This document shows positions 1-5,642 of a DNA stretch of 5,642 bases, one piece after another. The stretch is taken from positions 16,442 through 22,083 of the forward strand of contig JAADGT010000068.1 in assembly GCA_013152215.1 (NCBI GenBank). Direction: 5' to 3'. The stretch is from Deltaproteobacteria bacterium (lineage in GTDB: Bacteria > Desulfobacterota > Deferrisomatia > Deferrisomatales > Deferrisomataceae). Under the pieces are notes generated by a model, which saw nothing but the letters and a program-made list of their open reading frames with translations, had not been told where the DNA came from and made no database searches. Within the stretch, counting starts at the first letter, position 1, and the number at the start of each line of letters is the position of its first letter. A program made the position numbers and the translations under genes.

Positions 1-939
<939 letters not shown>

Positions 940-952
<13 letters not shown>

Positions 953-2256
953 TCGTCCGCTCCTGCATCGCCCGCCCGGGAGGCGGCGTCTTCTTCGGTA
1001 AGGAGTTCGGCCCCACCGGTGAGGAGATCGATCCAGCGCACCCGAGGGGCCACCTCGGGGTCCACCACCAGCGCCCAGCGAAACCCCTGGGCCTTGGCGT
1101 GGGCCAGGGAGTCGTCCAGGGGCCTTCGGATCAGGTCCCGGGCGGCCCGCACCCCGGCCCGCCGCAGCCGACGGGCAACGAGCAGGGCCCTCCGCCGGTC
1201 GGGCTCGAAGTTGATCAGGAACACGCCCTCGGGCCGGGGGTCGGCCGGGCCCAGGGCCGCGAGAACCGCGGCCAGGTCCAGGGAGAACCCCGTGGCCGCG
1301 AGCTCCCGACCGTAGGCCCCGCACAGCCGGTCGTACCGGCCGCCCCGCACCAGGGGGGTGGCCACGTGGGGCACGAACGCCTCGTAGATCACGCCGGTGT
1401 GGTAGTCGATGCCCCGGATCTCCCCCAGGTCCACGGTGATGTGCTCGGCCAGGCCGTGCACGCCCACCAGCTCCACCACCCGGGCCAGGTTCTCCAGGGC
1501 CCGGAGGCTGTGGTCCGTGTCCACCAGGTGCGAGGCCCGGTCCAGCACCTCGGTGCTCCCGGCCAGGAGGGGCAGCTCGGCCAGGATCTCCTTGCGCCGA
1601 TCCGGGATCGGCAGGTCCGACAGGATCCGCTCCAGGTCGCTCAGGTCCTTGCGGGCCACGGCGTTGCGCAGCGTCTCCAGGGCTTCGGCGGGAAGGTCCA
1701 GGTCGTCCACGATGCCCCGGAAAAACTCCACCTGGCCCAGGTCCACCTTGAATCCCCCCACGCCGGCCGCCCGCAGGCACGCCACCACCAGGGCGATTCC
1801 CTCGGCGTCCGCCTCGGGGTCCACCACCCCCAGCAGCTCGGCCCCCACCTGGGGGATCTCGCGGGACATGCCCCGGCGTTCGGGCACGTGGCGCACCACC
1901 GAACCCTCGTAGCACAGCCGCAGGGGCAGGGTGGCCTCGTGGAACCGGGTCCCGACCACCCGGGCCACCTGGGGCGTGAAGTCCGCCCGGATGGCGAGCA
2001 CGTGGCCGGTGGTTCGGTCCACGAACCGGTACAGGAACGTCTCATCCCCGGGGTCGGGCAGGGCCGGCTCGAAGGTGTCGGCGTGCTCGAGCAGGGGAGT
2101 GAGCACGAGCTGGTACCCCCACCGTTCCAGCTCGCTCAGGCAGGTCTCGCGCACGGCGTGGAGCCGGCGGGCCTCGGTCGGCAGGCGGTCCGACAGGCCC
2201 GGGGGCAGCTCGCGGTGCCGGGCCGGTTGCCCGGCCCGGCCGAAGGGATAGGCCAT
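940..2256 (-). CDS. hisZ: ATP phosphoribosyltransferase regulatory subunit HisZ
   Basis: HisZ is a catalytically inactive paralogue of histidyl-tRNA synthetase. In the family it binds short-form HisG in a hetero-octamer and gives activity and histidine feedback to the first step of histidine synthesis (ATP + PRPP). The 438 residues have the class II synthetase-like core. The N-terminal segment LPPGLSDRLPTEA (17-29) is of HisZ type rather than the GTRD-ILP start of HisRS. A degenerate motif 2 is at about 112-143 (RLCYEGSVVR, then QVGAELLG). RGIDYHTGVIYEAF is at 281-294 and RGGRYDRL at 304-311. Residues about 344-412 resemble a reduced HisRS anticodon-binding domain, longer than in the shortest HisZ proteins. 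The ATG lies 13 bases after the serA stop with only a weak GGA as ribosome site, suggesting coupling to serA. The stop lies inside purA. Divergent HisRS is the only real alternative and is less likely. Confidence 0.93.
960..964 (-). promoter_or_regulatory. Ribosome binding site of purA within hisZ
   Basis: AGGAG lies seven bases before the purA ATG (952-950) and is embedded in the last codons of hisZ. It supports the chosen purA start, which also gives an N-terminus aligned with the family. Confidence 0.85.
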
Positions 2257-2269
2257 TGGAGTCGTCCAG

Positions 2270-3853
2270 TCAGAGACGGGCCGGCGTCACGCTCACCACG
2301 TTGGGCAGCCCGCGCAGCTCCTCCAGCACCTCGGGAGGAACCTCGGAGTCCACATTGACCACCGTCACGGCGCGGCCGCCCGGGGCCTCGCGGCCGAACT
2401 GCATCTGGCCGATGTTGATCTGGTGCCGGCCCAGGGTGGTGCCGATGCTGCCCACCAGGCCCGGCCGGTCGTAGTTCCAGAACACCAGCAGGTGCCCCTG
2501 GGGGATCGCCTCGATCGGGATGCCGTCGATCTCCACCAGTCGGGGCTCCCGCCGGCCGAAGATGGCCCCGGCCAGGCTGAACCGGCCCTGGGTGGTGTCC
2601 ACCCGAAGCCGCATCATGGCCGTGTAGTCCTCGCCGTTCTTGGCCGTGGTCTCCGACACCCGGATACCCCGCTCCCGGGCCAGCACCGGGGCGTTGACCA
2701 GGTTCACCCGCTCACCCACGCTCACCGCCAGCAGCCCCTCCAGGGCGGCGGCCGTGAGCAGCCCGGTCCGGCCCTCGGCCATGCGGCCGGAGTACTGGAG
2801 CTCCACGGTCTTGAGGCCCTCGACCCCAAGCTGGGCCTGGAGCCGACCCAGGCTCCGGGCCAGGTCCAGGTAGGGGGCCATCTGGTTGAGGATCTCGGCC
2901 GGCACGCTGGGCACGTTCACCGCGTTGCGGATGATGCCCCGCTGCAGGTAGTCCACGATCTGCTCGGCCACCTGGATCGCCACGGCCTCCTGGGCCTCCA
3001 CCGTGCTGGCGCCCAGGTGGGGCGTGCACACCACCCGCTCGTGGGCCACAAGGGGGGTGAGCCCCGGCGGCTCCTCGCGGAACACGTCCAGGGCCGCTCC
3101 GGCCACCTTGCCGCTCTCCAGGGCCTCGAGCAGGGCCTCCTCGTCCACGATGCCGCCGCGGGCCGCACACACCAGGTACACGCCGTCCTTCATGCGGGCG
3201 AACGCCTCCCGGCCGATCAGGTTGCGGGTCTCCTCGAGCAGGGGCACGTGCACCGTGATGATGTCGGCCCGCTGATACAGCCCGTCCAGGTCCGAGAGCT
3301 CCACCCCGAGCTCGGCGGCCCGCTCCTGGCTCAGGTAGGGGTCGTACCCCACCACCTTCATCTTGAGGCCCTGGGCCCGATCGGCCACGATGGAGCCGAT
3401 GTTGCCCAGGCCGATCACCCCCAGGGTCTTGCCGCACAGCTCGTGCCCCTGGAACCTCTTCTTCTCCCACTTGCCCTGCTTCATGCTCATGGCGGCCTGG
3501 GGGATGTTGCGCACCAGGCTCATGATGAGGGCCAGGGCGTGCTCCGCCGTGGTCACCGAGTTGCCGCCGGGGGTGTTCATGACCACCACCCCTCGTTTGG
3601 TGGCCTCGGGCACGTCCACGTTGTCCACGCCCATGCCGGCCCGGCCGATCACCTTGAGCCGGCTTGCCCGCTCGAGCACCGGGGCCGTTACCTTGGTGCC
3701 CGACCGGATCACCAGGGCGTCGTACTCTCCGATGACCTCCTGCAGCTCCTCGGGCTTGAGGCCCGTCTTCACGTCCACCTCGATGCCCTCGGCCGCTCGG
3801 AGGATCTCCAGCCCCCGGGCCGAGAGGTTGTCGCTGACGAGTACCCGTTTCAT
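2270..3853 (-). CDS. serA: D-3-phosphoglycerate dehydrogenase, long form with ACT domain
   Basis: SerA oxidises 3-phosphoglycerate to 3-phosphohydroxypyruvate with NAD+, the first step of serine synthesis. The 527 residues match the usual size of the long (type I) enzyme. The order is: substrate-binding domain at both ends of the catalytic part (about 1-98 and 285-315); NAD-binding Rossmann domain with GLGNIG at 148-153 and acidic Asp171 at the end of the second strand; intervening allosteric substrate-binding domain (about 320-445); C-terminal ACT domain (about 453-527) with DRPGLVGSIG and HQINIGQMQFGR. The catalytic set is intact: Arg232 in ARGGIVDE, Glu261 in FREEPP, His279 in TPHLGAST. 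The ACT domain suggests feedback by serine, as known for this family. The start codon directly follows the TAG of the aminotransferase gene and has GGGAG eight bases upstream, so the start is well supported. Confidence 0.97.
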   Translation of the reverse strand: MKRVLVSDNLSARGLEILRAAEGIEVDVKTGLKPEELQEVIGEYDALVIRSGTKVTAPVLERASRLKVIGRAGMGVDNVDVPEATKRGVVVMNTPGGNSVTTAEHALALIMSLVRNIPQAAMSMKQGKWEKKRFQGHELCGKTLGVIGLGNIGSIVADRAQGLKMKVVGYDPYLSQERAAELGVELSDLDGLYQRADIITVHVPLLEETRNLIGREAFARMKDGVYLVCAARGGIVDEEALLEALESGKVAGAALDVFREEPPGLTPLVAHERVVCTPHLGASTVEAQEAVAIQVAEQIVDYLQRGIIRNAVNVPSVPAEILNQMAPYLDLARSLGRLQAQLGVEGLKTVELQYSGRMAEGRTGLLTAAALEGLLAVSVGERVNLVNAPVLARERGIRVSETTAKNGEDYTAMMRLRVDTTQGRFSLAGAIFGRREPRLVEIDGIPIEAIPQGHLLVFWNYDRPGLVGSIGTTLGRHQINIGQMQFGREAPGGRAVTVVNVDSEVPPEVLEELRGLPNVVSVTPARL

Positions 3854-4993
3854 CTACGCTTCTCCCAGGATGGAAAGGGCTTTTGCCACGCCGGCCCCCA
3901 GGGCCACGGGATGGCCGAGTTCCTTGAGGGCGAGCTCCAGGGCCGCCAGGGCGCCGACCACGTCCAGGGGGTCCACGTGGCCCATGTGGGAGATCCGGAC
4001 GATCTTGCCCTTGGCCTGGTCCTGGCCGCCCGCCACCGTCATGGAGAACCGCTCCCGCAGCGCCTTCTTGAGGGCCTGGCCGTCCACGCCCTCGGGCACC
4101 TTGACGGCGGTGCACGCGTCACTGGGGCTGTCGGGGGCGAACAGCTCCAGCCCCAGGGCCTTCACCGCCTCCCGGGTGGCCCGGGCCATGAGCGCGGTGC
4201 GGCCGTGGACCCCCTCCAGGGTCTCGGCCCGGATCCGGTCCAGCACCTCCTTGAGCCCCACGATCAGGCTCACGGCCGGGGTGTACGCGGTCTGATTGTC
4301 GGCCTGCTTCTTGCGCTCGCTCTTCAGATCGAAGTAGTACCGGGGCAGGTCCGAGGTCTCCAGGAACCGGTCCGCCTTCTCGCTCCACGCGATGAAGGCG
4401 AGACCCGGCGGGAGCATCAGGGCCTTCTGGCTGCCCGTGACCACCACGTCGATGCCCCAATCGTCCATGGGCAGGGGGAACACGCCCACCGCGGTGATGC
4501 CGTCCACCACCAGGAGCACGTCCCGATCCCGGGTGATCCGGGCGATCTCCTCCACCGGGTGGCGAACGGCCGTGCTGGTCTCGCTGGCCTGGACGTAGAC
4601 GGCCCGGATGGCCGGGTCCGCGTCCAGGGCCCGGCGGATCTCCTCGGGGTCCACCGCCCGGCCCCACTCCACCTTGACCTCCACCGGGTCGCAGCCGTAG
4701 GCGCTCAGGATCTTGCCCCACCGCTCCCCGAACTTCCCGCCGTTGACGTACAGGGCCCGATCCCCCCGCCTCAGGAAGTTGGTCACCGCAGCCTCCATGG
4801 CGCCGGTGCCCGACGCGGCCAGGATCAGCACGTCGCGTTGGGTCTGGAACACGTAGCGCAGCCCCTCGCGGCATGCCGCGAAGATGGGCTTGAACTCGGG
4901 CTCCCGGTGGTGAAGGGCGGGCCGGGCCATGGCCAGCCGGGCCTCGTCGGGAACAGGGGTGGGGCCGGGGGCGAGCAGGCGGTACTTGTACAC
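3854..4993 (-). CDS. Class V PLP aminotransferase (alanine-glyoxylate / serine-pyruvate type; probable phosphoserine aminotransferase)
   Basis: This 379-residue enzyme is a fold-type I, class V aminotransferase. Visible motifs are the N-terminal PGPTPVP (9-15), the phosphate-binding SGTGAMEAA (61-69), QASETSTAVRHP (135-146), pyridine-contacting Asp164 in VVDGITAVG, the Schiff-base Lys190 in TGSQKALMLPPG, and a substrate carboxylate Arg333 in IVRISHMGH. These match the alanine-glyoxylate/serine-pyruvate group rather than SerC. As first gene of an operon with serA directly after it, it probably makes phosphoserine from phosphohydroxypyruvate and glutamate; related methanococcal class V enzymes are known to do this. 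Serine-glyoxylate or alanine-glyoxylate activity is the alternative. Relatives are sometimes labelled soluble hydrogenase small subunit, an old misnomer. The GTG start is chosen because GGGAGGT lies five bases before it and homology begins there. An in-frame ATG at 5050 would add 19 unconserved residues. Confidence 0.9.
   Translation of the reverse strand: MYKYRLLAPGPTPVPDEARLAMARPALHHREPEFKPIFAACREGLRYVFQTQRDVLILAASGTGAMEAAVTNFLRRGDRALYVNGGKFGERWGKILSAYGCDPVEVKVEWGRAVDPEEIRRALDADPAIRAVYVQASETSTAVRHPVEEIARITRDRDVLLVVDGITAVGVFPLPMDDWGIDVVVTGSQKALMLPPGLAFIAWSEKADRFLETSDLPRYYFDLKSERKKQADNQTAYTPAVSLIVGLKEVLDRIRAETLEGVHGRTALMARATREAVKALGLELFAPDSPSDACTAVKVPEGVDGQALKKALRERFSMTVAGGQDQAKGKIVRISHMGHVDPLDVVGALAALELALKELGHPVALGAGVAKALSILGEA
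3862..3866 (-). promoter_or_regulatory. Ribosome binding site of serA within the aminotransferase gene
   Basis: GGGAG lies eight bases before the serA ATG, inside the last codons of the aminotransferase gene. Together with the TAGATG junction it indicates coupled or re-initiated translation. Confidence 0.8.
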
Positions 4994-4998
4994 GGTGG

Positions 4999-5005
4999 AC
5001 CTCCC
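4999..5005 (-). promoter_or_regulatory. Strong ribosome binding site deciding the aminotransferase GTG start
   Basis: GGGAGGT on the minus strand, preceded by seven A residues, lies five bases before the GTG at 4993-4991. This is the best Shine-Dalgarno in the window. It would lie inside the coding region if translation began at the upstream ATG at 5050. Confidence 0.85.
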
Positions 5006-5035
5006 TTTTTTTGCCGGAAACGACGAACTCAAAGG

Positions 5036-5051
5036 TGTGCGGATCGGCACA
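5036..5051. promoter_or_regulatory. Operator-like palindrome in the operon leader
   Basis: TGTGC and GCACA flank GATC at the centre. Of eight symmetric base pairs only the G/G pair next to GATC breaks the symmetry. It lies at about +3 to +18 relative to the predicted transcription start, where a repressor would block initiation. As RNA it could only form a 5-bp stem, so a protein site is the likelier reading. No regulator is identified. Confidence 0.35.
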
Positions 5052-5060
5052 AACCCGAAA

Positions 5061-5090
5061 ACGCTAGCAAACCGACGGTAAGAGGGTCAA
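5061..5090 (-). promoter_or_regulatory. Predicted sigma70-type promoter of the aminotransferase-serA-hisZ-purA operon
   Basis: On the minus strand, TTGACC (5090-5085) matches the -35 consensus at five of six positions. After an 18-base spacer, TAGCGT (5066-5061) can act as -10; it is a weak match, but TGC directly before it supplies an extended -10 element. The predicted transcription start is near 5054, giving a leader of about 60 bases before the GTG at 4993. No other promoter-like pair in the intergenic region looks better. Confidence 0.6.
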
Positions 5091-5099
5091 GGAATGGGG

Positions 5100-5118
5100 C
5101 GGTGGCAGGTCGGTGGCA
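5100..5118. repeat. Direct repeat of eight bases, 11-base period, upstream of the -35
   Basis: CGGTGGCA occurs at 5100-5107 and again at 5111-5118 (TGCCACCG on the transcribed sense strand). The 11-base period is about one helical turn, and the pair sits 10 to 28 bases upstream of the -35 element, a usual place for an activator site. The same bases can also pair with CACCGCC at 5132-5138, so an alternative role in a weak hairpin after the upstream gene is possible. Confidence 0.3.
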
Positions 5119-5144
5119 ACGGCCGCCCAGGCACCGCCGTCGGC

Positions 5145-5642
5145 TCACCCCTCCTCGGCCCCTTCCGCCGGATCGCCGGCGGAGCCGGCATCCGCTGGGC
5201 CCGTTGCCGGCCCCTGAGTTTTCTTGCGGGTTCTACGGCGCTTGGGCTTGGGCGGCTCCTCGTCGCCCGAGTCCTTCGGGGCGGGCTGCCGGGTCTCGTC
5301 CGTCGGGGGGGGCTCCGCGGTCTTCTTTCGGGAGCTCCGGCGCCTGGGCTTGGGTTTCTTCTCGTCGCCGGCCTCGTTCGGAGCCGCGTTCTCGGCGGGG
5401 GGCGTCCCGGCCTGCGCGGTCCCCTCCTCCGCAGGCTCCGGACGGCTCTTCCGGGTGGCCCGGCGCTTGGGCTTCTCCCCCTCTCCAGCCTCTGTTTCGT
5501 CGGAGGCTGCCGCGGGCTCAGCCGGGGCGGGCTCCTGAGCCGGCTCCTGGGCCTTCTTGCGGGTCCTGCGTCGTTTCGGCTTGGGGCCTTCGGTTCCTTC
5601 GGTCTCGGCCGGGGCCCCGGTCTCGGACGGGGACGCGTCGGC
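5145..5642 (-). CDS. C-terminal disordered tail with four basic repeats, protein unidentified (5' part outside window)
   Basis: An open frame enters from the right edge and ends at TGA (5147-5145), giving 165 codons without a plausible internal start. It is low-complexity: four basic blocks close to KPKRRRTRKK at residues 21-30, 57-66, 98-107 and 132-141 (counted from the window edge), joined by linkers rich in Pro, Ala, Glu, Asp and Gly. The last 24 residues are acidic, ending AEGAEEG. There is no membrane segment, cysteine pair or folded motif. Alternating basic and acidic blocks suggest an intrinsically disordered extension that contacts RNA or DNA. Such tails occur on bacterial RNases, helicases, topoisomerases and nucleoid proteins, but nothing here picks one. 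The basic blocks are not AT-hooks, since they lack the GRP core. Evidence that the frame is real: the same peptide recurs with different synonymous codons, and the frame is clean to its stop. Confidence 0.8.
   Translation of the reverse strand, partial: ADASPSETGAPAETEGTEGPKPKRRRTRKKAQEPAQEPAPAEPAAASDETEAGEGEKPKRRATRKSRPEPAEEGTAQAGTPPAENAAPNEAGDEKKPKPRRRSSRKKTAEPPPTDETRQPAPKDSGDEEPPKPKRRRTRKKTQGPATGPADAGSAGDPAEGAEEG
5220..5582 (-). repeat. Four-copy basic protein repeat (KPKRRRTRKK-like)
   Basis: The repeat units are at 5553-5582, 5445-5474, 5322-5351 and 5220-5249, spaced 108, 123 and 102 bases apart, always in frame. Copies 1 and 4 encode an identical 11-residue peptide (with the preceding Pro) but differ at six third-codon positions. 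Copy 2 reads KPKRRATRKS and copy 3 KPRRRSSRKK. The linkers vary in length and sequence, so this is a protein-level repeat rather than a DNA tandem array. Confidence 0.85.

Noticed and set aside
1099..2358. Plus-strand open frame of 419 codons opposite hisZ
   Set aside because: It is a mirror-frame artefact of high GC at third codon positions, with Gln/His/Gly/Val-rich low-complexity composition and no recognisable domain.
2712..4115. Minus-strand open frame of 467 codons overlapping serA and the aminotransferase gene in another frame
   Set aside because: It crosses two real genes out of frame, and its Gly/Pro/Arg-rich product is what a shifted reading of GC-rich genes gives.
3363..4295. Plus-strand open frame of 310 codons opposite the serA/aminotransferase junction
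   Set aside because: It is antisense to two well-supported genes, with Ser/Arg/Thr-rich composition and no motif or convincing ribosome site.
5098..5138. Possible terminator hairpin after the upstream gene (GGCGGTG pairing with CACCGCC)
   Set aside because: The stem is only seven pairs with a 27-base loop and no following U-tract, so it is not credible as an intrinsic terminator. Rho-dependent ending or readthrough cannot be judged from sequence.
5224..5538. Plus-strand open frame with repeated RRLGLG-like segments
   Set aside because: Its periodicity is the mirror of the Lys/Arg repeats on the minus strand. The minus frame explains the synonymous codon pattern; the plus frame does not.

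Overview
The window is high-GC bacterial DNA (about 70% G+C by eye). Every gene I can support lies on the minus strand, so it reads from high to low coordinates. The gene types (short-form-HisG-dependent hisZ, long ACT-containing serA, purA) and the strong third-position GC bias fit a GC-rich proteobacterium or Desulfuromonadia/Desulfobacterota-like anaerobe. That placement is inference and only weakly supported.

Layout in transcription order. (1) 5642-5145: the last 165 codons of a gene that starts beyond the right edge. They encode a disordered tail with four copies of a lysine/arginine-rich motif separated by acidic Pro/Ala linkers. The folded part is outside the window and the protein cannot be identified. 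(2) 5144-4994: a 151-base intergenic region with a good sigma70-type promoter, a near-perfect 16-base palindrome just after the predicted transcription start, a short direct repeat upstream of the -35, and a strong ribosome binding site. (3) 4993-3854: a class V PLP-dependent aminotransferase starting at GTG. (4) 3853-2270: serA, 3-phosphoglycerate dehydrogenase. (5) 2256-940: hisZ, regulatory subunit of ATP phosphoribosyltransferase. (6) 952-1: purA, adenylosuccinate synthetase, cut by the left edge after 317 codons.

Genes 3 to 6 look like one operon. The stop of gene 3 abuts the start of serA (TAGATG), 13 bases separate serA from hisZ, and hisZ overlaps purA by 13 bases. The products connect: SerA and probably the aminotransferase make phosphoserine; serine supplies glycine and one-carbon units for purine synthesis; HisZ governs the histidine-pathway step that consumes ATP and returns AICAR to the purine pathway; PurA commits IMP to AMP.

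I see no evidence of a mobile element, CRISPR array, RNA gene or defence system. The observations most worth a second look are the likely use of a non-SerC aminotransferase for phosphoserine synthesis, the repeat tail conserved in protein but not in codons, and the operator-like palindrome in the operon leader. This is mostly ordinary core metabolism, not an obviously new system.
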